From: Streptomyces sp. P3
Lineage (GTDB): Bacteria; Actinomycetota; Actinomycetes; Streptomycetales; Streptomycetaceae
Assembly: GCF_003032475.1 (NCBI RefSeq)
Contig: NZ_CP028369.1
Location: 8,742,001-8,806,000 of the forward strand
Direction: 5' to 3'
Length of the DNA: 64,000 bases
Positions 1-12,169 of this stretch are shown here, piece by piece (positions within the stretch are counted from its first letter, which is position 1; every line of letters begins with the position of its first letter). A program made the position numbers and the translations under genes. Below the pieces are notes generated by a model. That model was not told where the DNA came from, searched no databases, and saw only the letters and a list, made by a program, of their open reading frames with translations.

Positions 1-285
1 TGGCAGGCGGCGCAGACGGAACTCCGCGAGCGCGGCTGGCTCGACGAGGACGCACGTCTCACCGAAGGGGGAGCGGCCGTCCGGACCGGGGTCGAGGCCG
101 ACACGGACGCGGCCGCCGTCACGCCGTGGACGGCGCTGGGGTCCGCGGCCACCGCCCGCCTCGCCCATCTGCTCGAACCGCTCGCCCGCACCGTCCTGGA
201 CTCGGGGATCGTCCCGGCCGGTAATCCGGCCGGGCTCACGGGCGCGTTCAGCGGCGGCGTCACGGGCCGGTCGACGAGCGGGTAG
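1..285 (+). CDS. SCO6745-like protein, C-terminal part
   Basis: Open from the first base in frame 1 to TAG at 283-285; 94 residues are visible and the start lies outside the window. The visible part reads as a short winged-helix-like segment (RERGWLDEDARLTEGG), then an alpha-helical stretch ending RTVLDSGIVPAGNPAGL. This resembles the tail of the SCO6745 family of Streptomyces proteins of unknown function. The family call comes from remembered pattern only. Downstream gene is in the same direction, 232 bp away. Confidence 0.6.
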   Translation, partial: WQAAQTELRERGWLDEDARLTEGGAAVRTGVEADTDAAAVTPWTALGSAATARLAHLLEPLARTVLDSGIVPAGNPAGLTGAFSGGVTGRSTSG

Positions 286-517
286 CCGCGCGCTTCCTGC
301 TTCCGCGAGGTGATCGTCCGATCGACGCGGGCGGCCGGACGCGAGGCGTACGCGGACGGGATGTGCGAGGTGCATGAGGTGCATTCGGTGCACGGGATCC
401 GGGCGGGCGGAGCCGGGTCGTTGGGGCGCCCATCCGTCGGCGCGACGTTCCGCGCGCCCGCCGTCGTCGAGGCGTCAGGGGCGACAGCGCGGTCCTGCCG
501 TCGGTAGGCTCGCGGGC

Positions 518-1072
518 ATGCGGATCTCCGTCTCCTCGGACATGGACGAACCAGTGGCCCGCGCCCTCGTCGCGGAACTGCGCGGCCGCGGGCACGACGT
601 GGTGCCGCATGGCGCGTTGCGCTCGGGCGACGACCCCCGGTGGGCGATCTGCTCGGCGGCGGCGGCGCGGGACGTGGCCGACGGGACCTCCGAGCAGGCG
701 GTCGTGTGCTGCTGGACCGGAACGGGCGCGTCCATCGCCGCGAACAAGGTCGCCGGCGTCCGGGCCGCCCTGTGCACGGACGCGGGCACCGCCGGGGGCG
801 CCCGGCGGTGGAACGACGCCAACGTCCTCGCGCTCAGCCTGCGTCTGACCTCCGAGCCGCTGCTCAAGGAGATCCTGGACGCCTGGTTCGCCGCCGAGGC
901 CGAGCAGGACGCCGAGGACCGGCAGAACCTCGCGTACGTCGCGGCGCTCGACGGCGGTGTTTCGTCGGGTGCGTCGGGTGCGTCGGGTGCCGCGGACGTG
1001 TCGGACGCCTCCCGCGGTCCGGTCCCCGCCCCCGACGGCTTCGGCGTGGGCCGGGCGCACTCGGGCTCGTAG
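518..1072 (+). CDS. RpiB/LacA/LacB-family sugar-phosphate isomerase
   Basis: 184 aa from ATG 518. The N-terminus [18 protein letters not shown] and the central [22 protein letters not shown] are typical of the RpiB/LacAB fold, whose members interconvert aldo- and keto-phosphosugars (ribose-5-phosphate/ribulose-5-phosphate in RpiB). The active-site Cys region (VVCCWTGTG) and a C-terminal [14 protein letters not shown] helix region are present. The core fits the usual 150-160 aa; the last 30 residues are a low-complexity Gly/Ala/Ser tail encoded by short GGTGCGTCG repeats. Many actinobacterial members of this subgroup are annotated only as family members, so the substrate is not assigned. The next gene is a phosphoketolase, which also acts on sugar phosphates. 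Confidence 0.8.
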   Translation: MRISVSSDMDEPVARALVAELRGRGHDVVPHGALRSGDDPRWAICSAAAARDVADGTSEQAVVCCWTGTGASIAANKVAGVRAALCTDAGTAGGARRWNDANVLALSLRLTSEPLLKEILDAWFAAEAEQDAEDRQNLAYVAALDGGVSSGASGASGAADVSDASRGPVPAPDGFGVGRAHSGS

Positions 1073-1080
1073 GATCTGCG

Positions 1081-1135
1081 CCCCCGTACTGGCGCCCCCG
1101 TACTGGCGCTCCCGCACTGGCACCCCGTACTGGCG
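1081..1135. repeat. Four tandem 14-bp repeats
   Basis: Units begin at 1081, 1095, 1109 and 1123 with consensus CCCCCGTACTGGCG; the third has two substitutions and the fourth lacks one C. The array fills the start of the gap between the isomerase and phosphoketolase genes. It has no stem-loop of its own. Confidence 0.8.
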
Positions 1136-1295
1136 CCCCCTCACGGACGCTCCTTCGCGGACGGCCCCCTATGGACGGCTTCGCTGCTCCGTATGGGTCG
1201 CTCGGCCGTGTGGGGTACCCGGCCGGCGGGGAGGGTGGGCAGGGTACGGACCGGCACGCACCTCCGAGCGAACCCGATCCGGAAGGGAACCCGAG

Positions 1296-3680
1296 ATGCC
1301 CGTCGACCCGCAAGCGACGTCCGCCCGGCTCACCGACGACGAGCTCAGGACGCTGCACGCCCACTGGCGCGCCGCGAACTACCTGGCCGTCGGCCAGATC
1401 TACCTCATGGCCAACCCGCTGCTCACCGAGCCGCTGCGGCCCGAGCACGTCAAGCCGCGACTGCTGGGCCACTGGGGCACCTCGCCCGGGCTGAACCTCG
1501 TGTACACCCACCTCAACCGCGTCATCCGCACCCGCGATCTGCGCGCCCTGTGCATCTGGGGACCCGGGCACGGCGGGCCCGCGGTGGTGGCGAACTCCTG
1601 GCTGGAGGGCTCCTACTCCGAGATCTACCCGGACGTCACCCAGGACGCGGCCGGCATGGCCCGGCTGTTCAAACAGTTCTCCTTTCCCGGGGGCATCCCC
1701 AGCCATGTCGCCCCGGAGACCCCCGGCTCCATCCACGAGGGCGGCGAACTGGGCTACTCGCTCTCCCACGCCTACGGCGCCGCCTTCGACAACCCCGACC
1801 TGCTGGTCGCCTGTGTGATCGGCGACGGCGAGGCGGAGACCGGTCCGCTGGCCGCCTCCTGGCACTCCGACAAGTTCCTCGACCCGGTCCACGACGGCGC
1901 CGTCCTGCCGATCCTGCACCTCAACGGCTACAAGATCGCCAACCCGACGGTGCTGGCCCGCATCCCCGAGCCCGAGCTCGACGACCTGCTGCGCGGCTAC
2001 GGCCACGACCCGATCCACGTCACCGGCGACGAGCCCGGCGCCGTCCACCGCGCGATGGCGCAGGCCATGGACACCGCACTGGACCGCATCGCGGCCCTCC
2101 AGCACGCCGCCCGCGAGGAGGGCTCCGGCGAACGCCCCCGCTGGCCGTTGATCGTGCTGCGCACCCCGAAGGGCTGGACCGGCCCCGCCCACGTCGACCG
2201 CCACCCGGTCGAGGGGACCTGGCGCGCCCACCAGGTGCCGCTGTCCGCCGTCCGTGACAACCCCGAACACCTGCGGCAGCTGGAGACGTGGCTGCGCTCC
2301 TACCGGCCGCACGAGCTCTTCGACGAACGCGGCGCGCCTCGCCTCGACGTGCAGGCGTGGATCCCCGAGGGGGACCGCCGGCTCGGCGCCACCCCGCACG
2401 CCAACGGCGGGCTGCTGCTGCGCGAACTTCCGCTGCCCGACCTGGACGCGTACGCCGTCGGCGTGGACAAGCCGGGCGCCGCCCTGCACGAACCGACCGC
2501 CGTGCTGGGCGACCTGCTCGAGGACGTGATGCGCTCCACCGCCGACCGGCGTGACTTCCGGCTCGTCGGCCCGGACGAGACCGCCTCCAACCGGCTCCAG
2601 GCCGTCTACGGAGCCACCGGCAAGGCCTGGCAGGCGCAGACCCTCCAGGTGGACGAGAACCTCGACCGGCACGGCCGGGTGATGGAGATCCTGTCCGAAC
2701 ACACCTGCCAGGGCTGGCTGGAGGGCTATCTGCTGACCGGCAGGCACGGACTGTTCTCCTGCTACGAGGCGTTCGCGCACATCGTCGACTCCATGGTCAA
2801 CCAGCACATCAAGTGGCTGCGCGTCACCCGCAGGCTGTCCTGGCGGGCGCCCGTCGCCTCCCTCAACTACCTGCTGACCTCGCACGTCTGGCGCCAGGAC
2901 CACAACGGCTTCTCCCACCAGGACCCCGGCTTCGTCGACCACGTCCTCAGCAAGAGTCCCGAGGTCGTACGGGTCTATCTGCCACCGGACGCCAACACGC
3001 TGCTGTCCGTGGCCGACCACGTCCTGCGCAGCCGCGACTACGTCAACGTCATCGTGGCCGGAAAACAGCCCTGCTACGACTGGCTGACGATGGACCAGGC
3101 CCGCGCGCACTGCGCGCGGGGGGCCGGCGTGTGGGAGTGGGCCGGCAGCGAGGACGGCGTCCGCGAACCCGACGTGGTCCTCGGCTGCGCGGGAGACGTA
3201 CCCACCCAGGAGGTGCTGGCCGCCGCCCAGCTGCTGCGCCGCCACCTGCCGGAGCTGGCGGTCCGCGTGGTCAACGTCGTGGACATCGCCCGGCTGCTGC
3301 CGAGCGGCGAACACCCGCACGGGATGAGCGACTTCGAGTACGACGGCCTGTTCACCACCGACAAGCCGGTGATCTTCGCCTATCACGGCTACCCGTGGCT
3401 GATCCACCGCCTCGCCTACCGCCGCACCGGCCACCGGCACCTGCACGTACGCGGTTACAAGGAGATCGGCACCACGACCACGCCGTTCGACATGGTCGTC
3501 CGCAACGACCTCGACCGCTACCGCCTCGTCATGGACGTCATCGACCGCGTCCCCGGCCTCGCCGTGCGTGCCGCGGCGGTGCGCCAGCGGATGGAGGACA
3601 CGCGACTGCGTCACCACGACTGGATCCGCGCCCACGGCACCGACCTTCCCGAGGTGGCGGACTGGGCCTGGGACGGCTGA
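1296..3680 (+). CDS. xfp: Phosphoketolase
   Basis: 794 aa, the normal length for a D-xylulose-5-phosphate/fructose-6-phosphate phosphoketolase. The thiamine-diphosphate enzyme splits xylulose-5-P (and often fructose-6-P) with phosphate into acetyl-phosphate plus glyceraldehyde-3-P or erythrose-4-P, in the cytoplasm. Family signatures are plain: GPGHGGPA near residue 89, EGGELGY at 148-154 and the TPP-binding GDGEAETGP at 176-184. The start ATG 1296 ([10 protein letters not shown]) follows a GGAAGGG ribosome site; the open frame continues upstream but without family similarity. The gene follows the isomerase after a 223-bp gap containing a tandem repeat. A stem-loop follows the stop. Confidence 0.97.
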   Translation: MPVDPQATSARLTDDELRTLHAHWRAANYLAVGQIYLMANPLLTEPLRPEHVKPRLLGHWGTSPGLNLVYTHLNRVIRTRDLRALCIWGPGHGGPAVVANSWLEGSYSEIYPDVTQDAAGMARLFKQFSFPGGIPSHVAPETPGSIHEGGELGYSLSHAYGAAFDNPDLLVACVIGDGEAETGPLAASWHSDKFLDPVHDGAVLPILHLNGYKIANPTVLARIPEPELDDLLRGYGHDPIHVTGDEPGAVHRAMAQAMDTALDRIAALQHAAREEGSGERPRWPLIVLRTPKGWTGPAHVDRHPVEGTWRAHQVPLSAVRDNPEHLRQLETWLRSYRPHELFDERGAPRLDVQAWIPEGDRRLGATPHANGGLLLRELPLPDLDAYAVGVDKPGAALHEPTAVLGDLLEDVMRSTADRRDFRLVGPDETASNRLQAVYGATGKAWQAQTLQVDENLDRHGRVMEILSEHTCQGWLEGYLLTGRHGLFSCYEAFAHIVDSMVNQHIKWLRVTRRLSWRAPVASLNYLLTSHVWRQDHNGFSHQDPGFVDHVLSKSPEVVRVYLPPDANTLLSVADHVLRSRDYVNVIVAGKQPCYDWLTMDQARAHCARGAGVWEWAGSEDGVREPDVVLGCAGDVPTQEVLAAAQLLRRHLPELAVRVVNVVDIARLLPSGEHPHGMSDFEYDGLFTTDKPVIFAYHGYPWLIHRLAYRRTGHRHLHVRGYKEIGTTTTPFDMVVRNDLDRYRLVMDVIDRVPGLAVRAAAVRQRMEDTRLRHHDWIRAHGTDLPEVADWAWDG

Positions 3681-4053
3681 GGCGAGGGCACGGCCACCGC
3701 CTTCCGGGGGCCGTGGCGGGCGTGCCCGGTCAGGGCGCACGGGCAGGGGCGGACGGCGCAGGAGAAGGGGCGGGCGCCGGGCCGTCGTGCGCCCTGGCAC
3801 GCCGCCGCACCCGGTGCCTACAGTGGTCGGCCGGCCCCGCACACGGATCCCCGGGGCCCGCCCCACCACCCCTGGTCACCGGCCGTCCGGCCCGGCGCAC
3901 GTCCGGCCCGGCGACGGCCCGCACACCGGCGCGGCTTCCGCGGCGACGGGTGCGCGACCACCCGCGCGACAGGCACCATCCGTGACACCGCTCGGGCCGT
4001 GCGAGGGCCGTCCGCGGTACGAGCGCGCGTCGAGAGAGCCCCTGGAGGCCGCA
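3681..4053. other. Intergenic region with stem-loop
   Basis: 373 bp between the phosphoketolase and the ATP-grasp gene. A 7-bp stem (CACGGCC at 3689-3695, GGCCGTG at 3709-3715) just after the phosphoketolase stop is a weak terminator candidate. CGGGCGTGCCCG at 3718-3729 is a second small dyad. I see no gene in the rest; the ATP-grasp ribosome site (TGGAGG) is at its right end. Confidence 0.45.
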
Positions 4054-5031
4054 GTGTCCCGACCGTGCATCGCCCTGATCGCCGACCCCACCTCTGCCGA
4101 GGGGTGCCGCGAGTACCTCGCCGACGCCGTGGAACTGCTCACCGGCGCGCCGCCCGTCCGGATCGACTCCCGGCACTTCGCGACCGGCGGAACAGGGCGG
4201 GCGACCCGCCACGAGGACCGGTTACGGCTGCGGGTCCCCGAGGAGCGGCTCGACGTCGAGCCCGACGTCGTCCTGCTCTACGAGATTCCGCCGCACCGCC
4301 GGCGGGGCCTCGCCGGCTTCCAGGAGCTCCTGGAAGCCCAGGGCGTGGTCACCCTGGCCGCCGGTCCCGACGCCTGGCGCACGGCGACCGAGAAGAACCT
4401 CACCGTCGAACGCTTCCGCCGGGACGGCGTCGCCCAGATGGAGACCGCCGTGCTGTCGCGTCCCGCGCCGCAGGAGGCGGCCGACGTGTTCGACCGGCTC
4501 GGCCGGGACACCTGGGCCCGGCCCGTGGTCGGCACCGGCGGCAACGACACCTTCCATGTCACCACCCCCGCCCAGCTGGAGGAAGCCGCCTCCTACTACG
4601 CCGAGCGCGACACCGACTGGCTGCTCTCCCGCGACGCGGGCAACGTGACCGCCGACGGCCGGCGCCACCAGTTCCGCGTCTTCGTCCTCGGTGACCGCGT
4701 CGTGCACGCCCGCGAACACCTCCAGCCCGAGACCGACACCCCCTGCAACACCTGCCGGGGCGCGACCGCCGTCCACATCGCCCCGCCGGACCTGGACCCC
4801 CGGCTGGGCGAGCTCGCCGTCGCCGCCACCGCCTCGGTCGGGCTGCCCTTCGCCGGCGTCGACCTGGCCGTGGAGAACGGCGGAGTCGTCTTCGAGGTCA
4901 ACGTCCAGCCGGCCTTCGTCGACGGGGAGCGCGAACTGCACGCGGTGGCCGTTCCCTATGTGCGGGCGCACCTCGACGCCCTCGCCTCAGGCTGTGACGG
5001 CCCGCCCCGGGGGCTCACAGCCTCAGCGTGA
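4054..5031 (+). CDS. ATP-grasp domain protein
   Basis: 325 aa from GTG 4054, placed six bases after TGGAGG; the frame is open further upstream but that part is low-complexity. The sequence has the layout of RimK-like ATP-grasp ligases, which join a carboxylate to an amine or thiol using ATP: an N-terminal pre-ATP-grasp domain (PCIALIADP), the central [18 protein letters not shown] segment, the [16 protein letters not shown] strand and the C-terminal metal-binding [18 protein letters not shown], where E and N would bind Mg. A Cys pair (CNTC) sits between. In Streptomyces such proteins often modify peptides, but no precursor peptide gene is seen nearby. The 3' end overlaps the convergent phosphatase gene by 17 bp. 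Confidence 0.8.
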   Translation: MSRPCIALIADPTSAEGCREYLADAVELLTGAPPVRIDSRHFATGGTGRATRHEDRLRLRVPEERLDVEPDVVLLYEIPPHRRRGLAGFQELLEAQGVVTLAAGPDAWRTATEKNLTVERFRRDGVAQMETAVLSRPAPQEAADVFDRLGRDTWARPVVGTGGNDTFHVTTPAQLEEAASYYAERDTDWLLSRDAGNVTADGRRHQFRVFVLGDRVVHAREHLQPETDTPCNTCRGATAVHIAPPDLDPRLGELAVAATASVGLPFAGVDLAVENGGVVFEVNVQPAFVDGERELHAVAVPYVRAHLDALASGCDGPPRGLTASA

Positions 5032-7045
5032 ACCACGTCGTCTTGCCCTCGTCGGTCGGCCGTACGCCCCAGCTGGCGGCCAGGGCGCGGACCAGGAGCA
5101 GACCACGGCCCGACTCCTCGTCCTCGACCGCCGAACGCGGCTGGGGGAGCTGCGCGCTGCCGTCGCTGACCTCCACCGTGAGGTCGGTCGCCGTCCGGTG
5201 CAGGTGCAGGCCGACCGGGCCCGAGGCGTGCTGGACGGCGTTGGTCAGCGTCTCCGACAGCAACAGGAGGGCGTCGGCGGCGTTGTCCGCGCAGTTCCAC
5301 GACGTCAGCGCCTTGTGCAGAAAGGCACGCCCCTCCGGCACGGAGGCGGGGACGGCCGGGAAGTGGGTGGTCACGGTTGCCAGCGGCGCGGCCGGCAGTT
5401 GCGCCAGCAGCAGGGTGACGTCGTCGTTGTGGCTGTCCGCGTCCAGCAGCAGACCCTCGAGGACGTGGTCCGCGGCGGCCTCCAGACACGGCGTGCCGAC
5501 GAACAGATCGTCCAGCAGCAGGCTCAGTTCACCGATGCGCACCTCGATGTCGCAGCCCGGCGTCTCGATCAGGCCGTCGGTGTAGAGCACCAGCGTCGCA
5601 CCCGGCGGTATCTCCGAACTGGCCTGCTCGTACAGGACGTCACCCACGCCGAGCGGGGCGTTGACCGGACAGGGCAGAGCGCTGATCCCCTCGCCGACGC
5701 CGGCCACCAGGACGGGCAGATGCCCCGCCGAGCAGACCGTCACCGTGCCCGCGTCCGGGGCGATCACCAGATAACAGCAGGTGACGAGCTGGTCCGGCAC
5801 GTCGAGGTCGGCGACACAGGTGTCGAGTGCCCGCATCAGCTGCCGCGGCTGCATGCCGGTCTTCGCCAGCGCGTGCGCCGCCGACCTCAACTGGCCCATC
5901 ACGGCGGCCGCTTCGAGCCCGCGGCCCATGACATCGCCTATCAGCACACCGACCCGGTCGGCGCCGAGCGGGATCAGGTCGAACCAGTCGCCGCCCACGC
6001 CGGCGCCCTGCGTCGCCGGCCGGTAGCGGCTTGCGGTGGCCAGTCCGGGCAGCGCGGGCGGTGTCCCCATCAGACTGCGCTGCAGTGTCAGCGCGATGTG
6101 CCGCTGCTGTTCGTACAGAGCCGTGAGCTCCGCCTCCGCGCGCTTTCGGTCGCTGATGTCCCGCACGATCGCGCAGGCCCCGACCACCCTGCCGTTCGTG
6201 TCGCGGGTCGGCCACAGCGTGACGTCCACGTCCAGCAGCTGCCCGGTGGCGGTCAGCCGCAGCGTCTCGTAGTGCTCGACCTTCTCGGCGTGCCGCAGCC
6301 GCTTGAGCAGGTCGCTGACCTCCCCGCGCCGCTCCGGCGGGGCCAGCATCGACACGTGTCGGCCGATGGCCTCCTCGGCGGTGTACCCGTACAGGCGCTG
6401 GGCGGCCGCGTTCCAGTAGGTGATGTAGCCGTCGAGGGTCTTGGCGAGGATCGCGTCCTGCGAGGACTCCACCAGTGCGGCGAGCTCGTTGATGCGCGCC
6501 TCGGCCGCCTTGCGGTCGCTGACGTCGCGCACGGCCGCCGAGACCAGCAGCCCGTCCGGGGTCTCCAGCGGGCTCAGGCTGATCTCGACGGGGAACTCCG
6601 TGCCGTCCTTGCGGAGCCCGTGCAGTTCCAGGCCGGCGCCCATCGGACGCACCTGCCGGTTGGTCGTGTACCCGCTCCGGTGCGCGGTGTGCTGGGCGTG
6701 GAACCGGTGCGGGATCAGCAACTCGACGGGGCGGCCGAGCAGTTCCTCACGGCCGTGCCCGAACAGGGCCTCGGTCTGGGCGTTGACCAGCCGGATGGCA
6801 CCCGTGTCGTCGACGATGACCATGGCGTCCGGCGCCGCCTCGAGCAAGCCCCGGAACCGTTCCTCCGCCCCGCCGACCGCGTCGTCCGCCGTCTGGCAGG
6901 CGCACCGTTTCTGCTCGCTCTTGCGAGGGGCGCCCTGCTGCGCGCCCTTCGCGTCCTGTTTCGCGTCCTGCTTAGCGCCTTGCTTCGCAGCGCCCGCCCC
7001 CGCCTTCGCGCGTCGCGCCGGTTCCGCCCGCATCACGTCGGCCAT
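5015..7045 (-). CDS. PAS-PAS-SpoIIE phosphatase-HATPase signalling protein
   Basis: 676 aa from ATG 7045, which follows GAGGTGGAAG; ATG 7057 in the same frame is the alternative. Order: charged Ala/Lys-rich N-terminus, PAS domain about 60-160 ([20 protein letters not shown]), second PAS about 175-290 ([20 protein letters not shown]), SpoIIE/PP2C phosphatase about 310-510 ([31 protein letters not shown] with metal-binding Asp), and a C-terminal HATPase_c anti-sigma-like domain ([14 protein letters not shown]). Such Streptomyces proteins dephosphorylate anti-anti-sigma factors and bind sigma/anti-sigma partners in response to PAS signals. No transmembrane segment, so cytoplasmic. Which sigma factor it controls cannot be read here. 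Confidence 0.93.
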   Translation of the reverse strand: MADVMRAEPARRAKAGAGAAKQGAKQDAKQDAKGAQQGAPRKSEQKRCACQTADDAVGGAEERFRGLLEAAPDAMVIVDDTGAIRLVNAQTEALFGHGREELLGRPVELLIPHRFHAQHTAHRSGYTTNRQVRPMGAGLELHGLRKDGTEFPVEISLSPLETPDGLLVSAAVRDVSDRKAAEARINELAALVESSQDAILAKTLDGYITYWNAAAQRLYGYTAEEAIGRHVSMLAPPERRGEVSDLLKRLRHAEKVEHYETLRLTATGQLLDVDVTLWPTRDTNGRVVGACAIVRDISDRKRAEAELTALYEQQRHIALTLQRSLMGTPPALPGLATASRYRPATQGAGVGGDWFDLIPLGADRVGVLIGDVMGRGLEAAAVMGQLRSAAHALAKTGMQPRQLMRALDTCVADLDVPDQLVTCCYLVIAPDAGTVTVCSAGHLPVLVAGVGEGISALPCPVNAPLGVGDVLYEQASSEIPPGATLVLYTDGLIETPGCDIEVRIGELSLLLDDLFVGTPCLEAAADHVLEGLLLDADSHNDDVTLLLAQLPAAPLATVTTHFPAVPASVPEGRAFLHKALTSWNCADNAADALLLLSETLTNAVQHASGPVGLHLHRTATDLTVEVSDGSAQLPQPRSAVEDEESGRGLLLVRALAASWGVRPTDEGKTTWFTLRL

Positions 7046-7312
7046 CTTCCACCTCATCCTGCACGACGAATCAGGCCATCTCAGCGCCTCCGGCCCGGCT
7101 CCGCTGTGGGTTGTCGTTTACTGTCCGTCCCCTGTTCGAACCTGAACGCCACCGCACCCATCACTATTCGAGAAGCGGCTGACCCCGGCCCGCGGATAGC
7201 GTGGCGTCGGACGTCGGAAGGCCGGGCGGGCCGGGCGGGCCGGGCGGCCGAGTCGATCGGGCCGGGCAACGGGGGAGTGCACAGGTACTCCCGAGCGAGT
7301 GAGGGAGAAGCG

Positions 7313-9700
<2,388 letters not shown>

Positions 9701-9737
9701 CACCCCCGGGTCGGCGCGGCTGCCCCGACACGCCTCT

Positions 9738-9778
9738 CCCCGGCAGCGGGGGCTCCGCACGGAGCACCGCTGCCGGGG
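9738..9778 (+). terminator. Stem-loop terminator of the UvrA-like gene
   Basis: 12-bp perfect stem: CCCCGGCAGCGG at 9738-9749 pairs with CCGCTGCCGGGG at 9767-9778, with an inner CTCCG/CGGAG helix. It lies 38 bp past the UvrA-like stop and before the convergent DUF6479 gene, so it may serve both. There is no T tract, as is usual in Streptomyces. Confidence 0.8.
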
Positions 9779-9812
9779 CGCTCCGACCACCCGGCGTCCG
9801 GCGCGGTTCGCG

Positions 9813-10178
9813 TCAGTGCGCGCCGAGTCCGCCGCCGCCGAAGGACCCGCTGCTGCCGCGGCTCCAGCGCGGCCGTTTCTGGTCCGTGCTCGCTCTGGTC
9901 TGCATGTTGGTCAGCTCGTAGGGGGTGAGGGGGCGTCCGCCGTCCGGCGTCCGGGGCACCTCCTCGGGTTCCCGGTGCTCGCGGATCTCGTGCACCGCCC
10001 CGCCGGGCGGGAGATGCGGCTGCTCCTCGGGGCGCGGCCGGTCCGACTCGCGCGACTTGACACGCGCGCCCAGCCAGAAGCTCCCGCCCAGAATGATCAC
10101 GAGGAGCACGGGGACCATGAACAGCCCGAGGCTGAGCAGGCCGCTCGGGGCGGCCAGCTGCTGGCTTGCGGTATTCAT
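9813..10178 (-). CDS. DUF6479-like small membrane protein
   Basis: 121 aa. One hydrophobic helix at about residues 13-37 (GLLSLGLFMVPVLLVIILGG, then SFWLGARV), then a charged cytoplasmic tail with PRPEEQPHLPPGGAVHEIRE and RPLTPYELTNMQTR, the layout of the DUF6479 family found in Streptomyces. The tail ends in a Ser/Gly-rich stretch. Function is unknown. It is convergent with the UvrA-like gene and divergent from the Cys-rich protein gene. Confidence 0.75.
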   Translation of the reverse strand: MNTASQQLAAPSGLLSLGLFMVPVLLVIILGGSFWLGARVKSRESDRPRPEEQPHLPPGGAVHEIREHREPEEVPRTPDGGRPLTPYELTNMQTRASTDQKRPRWSRGSSGSFGGGGLGAH

Positions 10179-10319
10179 ATCTGGAAAATACCCATGAAAT
10201 ACGCCGCAAACCAGACATTCTGCATCCAGTTCGCCGGTATCCGGGGCGCTCCGGGACCGGTGCCGTCCGCGTGACCGGCGGGCGGTTTGGCTCGGCGCGC
10301 ACCGGCTACCCGCTCAGAC

Positions 10320-10694
10320 GTGACTTCGACGACATCCCAGCAGGAGCTCTTCCGATTCCTGGAGGACCGTTTCGCGTGCGCGCAGGCCTGCACCGAGTGC
10401 GCGCAGGCGTCCGCGCTGCGCGCGAGCCTGGTGGATCCGGACGGAACCGACCGGCAGGCGCTGGTGCGCCGCAAGGGCATCATGTGCGCGGAGGTCTGCG
10501 ACGCGACCTGCCGCGTACTGTCCGAGGAGAACAGAATGGACGAGGACGGCATCCGCGCCCAGCTGGAGTGGTGCCGCACCGTCTGCCTGGAGTGCGCGCA
10601 CGCTTTCGACGGGTACCCCGGCGCCGAGGCGGGCGCGGCGGCGTGCCGGGCGTGCGCGCGGGCCTGCACGGAGTTCATCCGGACGCTGAACTGA
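10320..10694 (+). CDS. Cys-rich four-helix (DUF326-type) protein
   Basis: 124 aa from GTG 10320; a TTG at 10287 in frame is possible. About ten Cys are spaced as CAQACTECAQA, MCAEVCDATC, WCRTVCLECAHAF and ACRACARACTEF, the pattern of the four-helix-bundle copper-binding family (DUF326, Csp-like), in which Cys line the helix core and bind Cu(I). No signal peptide is seen, so it would be cytosolic. Copper storage or sequestration is the family's known role; here it is inferred. The gene stands alone, followed by a tandem-repeat intergenic region. Confidence 0.8.
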   Translation: MTSTTSQQELFRFLEDRFACAQACTECAQASALRASLVDPDGTDRQALVRRKGIMCAEVCDATCRVLSEENRMDEDGIRAQLEWCRTVCLECAHAFDGYPGAEAGAAACRACARACTEFIRTLN

Positions 10695-10737
10695 ACACCC
10701 CGCACCGCTGAATCGCCTGCGCCGCTGAACCGAGCCC

Positions 10738-10829
10738 TCGGTGCCGAAGGGCGCGGCGAGCGGTGACCGGGTCGAACGGTGTCGGTGCCGAAGGGCATCT
10801 GCGGCGAACGGTGACCGGTTCGAACGGTG
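10738..10829. repeat. Two imperfect 44-48 bp tandem repeats
   Basis: Unit 1 (10738-10781) and unit 2 (10782-10829) both begin TCGGTGCCGAAGGGC and end GTGACCGG(G/T)TCGAACGGTG; unit 2 has four more bases in the middle. They lie between the Cys-rich protein gene and the acyl-CoA dehydrogenase gene, upstream of the operator-like palindrome. Confidence 0.8.
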
Positions 10830-10907
10830 GCTGCGCCGAGCGTGGCGGCCTCGGCGATCGGCCGGAGTTCCGTCGTCTTGCGCCGTGCCCTGTCCATTCC
10901 CAATTTC

Positions 10908-10921
10908 TGGAACACGTTCTA
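10908..10921. promoter_or_regulatory. KstR-like operator palindrome
   Basis: TGGAACACGTTCTA fits TnnAACnnGTTnnA, the consensus I recall for the TetR-family cholesterol-catabolism repressor KstR of actinobacteria. It lies 47 bp before the acyl-CoA dehydrogenase start, where a repressor would overlap the promoter. The match is direct; the regulator is inferred, since other TetR-type repressors of lipid genes use similar sites. Confidence 0.55.
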
Positions 10922-10967
10922 CGGTGTGCGCCGTCAGGACACCGGCTTTGGGGAGCCAGGAGGCGCC

Positions 10968-12146
10968 GTGCACCTCGACCACACGCCCGAGCAACTGCGG
11001 CTGCGCGCGGAACTGCGCGCCTACTTCGCCGAGTTGGTGCCGGACAACGCCTACGCCCGGCACTCGGACCCGGTCGGCGCGAAGGCCTTCTACCGCGCCA
11101 CCATCCGCCGACTCGGCGCCGACGGCTGGCTCGGCGTCGGCTGGCCCGAGGAGTACGGCGGCCGCGGCCTGACCCCGATCGAGCAGTTCGTCTTCTTCGA
11201 CGAAGCCGCCCAGGCCGGTGTACCGCTGCCCCTGATGGCGCTGAACACCGTCGGACCGACGATCATGCGGTACGGCACCGACGAGCAGAAGGCGTACTTC
11301 CTGCCGAAGATCCTCGCCGGGGAGATCGACTTCGCCATCGGCTACAGCGAACCCGACGCGGGCACCGACCTGGCCGCCCTCAGGACGCGCGCGGTACGTG
11401 AAGGCGACACCTACGTCGTCAACGGGCAGAAGATCTGGACGACCAACGGCGACACCGCCGACTGGGTGTGGCTCGCCGTGCGCACCGACCCCGACGCCCC
11501 GCCGCACAAGGGCATCTCCATGCTCCTCGTGCCGACCACCGATCCCGGATACTCCTGCACCGTCATCCGCACCCTCGCGTCCCACGACACCACGGCCAGC
11601 TACTACGAGAACATCCGCGTCCCCGTCTCGCGGCGCGTCGGCGCCGAGAACCAGGGCTGGCGGCTGATCACCAACCAGCTCAACCACGAGCGCGTCACCC
11701 TGGCCGCACACGGCACGATGGCCATCCGGGCCCTGCACGACGTGCAGCGCTGGGCGACCGAGACCAAGCTCGCCGACGGCCGCCGCGTCATCGACCTGGC
11801 CTGGGTGCGCCGCCGGCTGGCCCAGACCCATGTGAAGCTCGACGCCCTCAAGCTCCTCAACTGGCAGATGGTCGGAGCCCTGCAGAACGGCACCCTCACC
11901 CCGCAGGACGCCTCAGCCGTCAAGGTCTACGGCTCCGAGGCCCGCCGCGACGCCTACGCCTGGCTGCTGGAGGTCGTCGCGGCGCCCGGCGCACTCCAGG
12001 AGGGCTCCGCGGGCGCGGTGCTCCACGGCGAACTGGAACGCGGCTACCGCTCCGCCGTGATCTTCACCTTCGGCGGCGGCAACAACGAGATCCAGCGGGA
12101 GATCATCTCGTGGATCGGTCTGGGGATGCCGCGGGTACGGCGCTAG
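10968..12146 (+). CDS. Acyl-CoA dehydrogenase
   Basis: 392 aa from GTG 10968, preceded by AGGAGG; the frame extends upstream without family similarity. It shows acyl-CoA dehydrogenase landmarks: WPEEYGGRG in the N-terminal helical domain, GYSEPDAGTDLAALRTRA in the FAD/substrate region, VNGQKIWTTNGDTADW in the middle strand domain, and the C-terminal GGGNNEIQREIISWIGLGMP. The flavoenzyme introduces an alpha,beta double bond into acyl-CoA thioesters. Sequence style and the KstR-like operator point towards the FadE group acting on branched or steroid-side-chain CoA esters, which is inference. The TAG stop is part of the CTAG target duplication of the downstream IS. Confidence 0.92.
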   Translation: MHLDHTPEQLRLRAELRAYFAELVPDNAYARHSDPVGAKAFYRATIRRLGADGWLGVGWPEEYGGRGLTPIEQFVFFDEAAQAGVPLPLMALNTVGPTIMRYGTDEQKAYFLPKILAGEIDFAIGYSEPDAGTDLAALRTRAVREGDTYVVNGQKIWTTNGDTADWVWLAVRTDPDAPPHKGISMLLVPTTDPGYSCTVIRTLASHDTTASYYENIRVPVSRRVGAENQGWRLITNQLNHERVTLAAHGTMAIRALHDVQRWATETKLADGRRVIDLAWVRRRLAQTHVKLDALKLLNWQMVGALQNGTLTPQDASAVKVYGSEARRDAYAWLLEVVAAPGALQEGSAGAVLHGELERGYRSAVIFTFGGGNNEIQREIISWIGLGMPRVRR

Positions 12147-12169
12147 GTCGTGTCTTCAATTGATCTTGA

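Noticed and set aside
1081-1135. CRISPR array
   Set aside because: Units are 14 bp and directly adjacent without spacers; no CRISPR-type repeat/spacer pattern or cas gene was seen in the window.
864-3869. Open minus-strand frame of 1001 codons opposite the phosphoketolase gene
   Set aside because: It is the antisense shadow of a high-GC gene; its translation is low-complexity and matches no domain, while the plus strand encodes an obvious phosphoketolase.
4691-7312. Long plus frame running through the PAS/phosphatase gene into the UvrA-like gene
   Set aside because: Only the part from 7313 has protein character; the rest is antisense to a clear multidomain protein on the minus strand.
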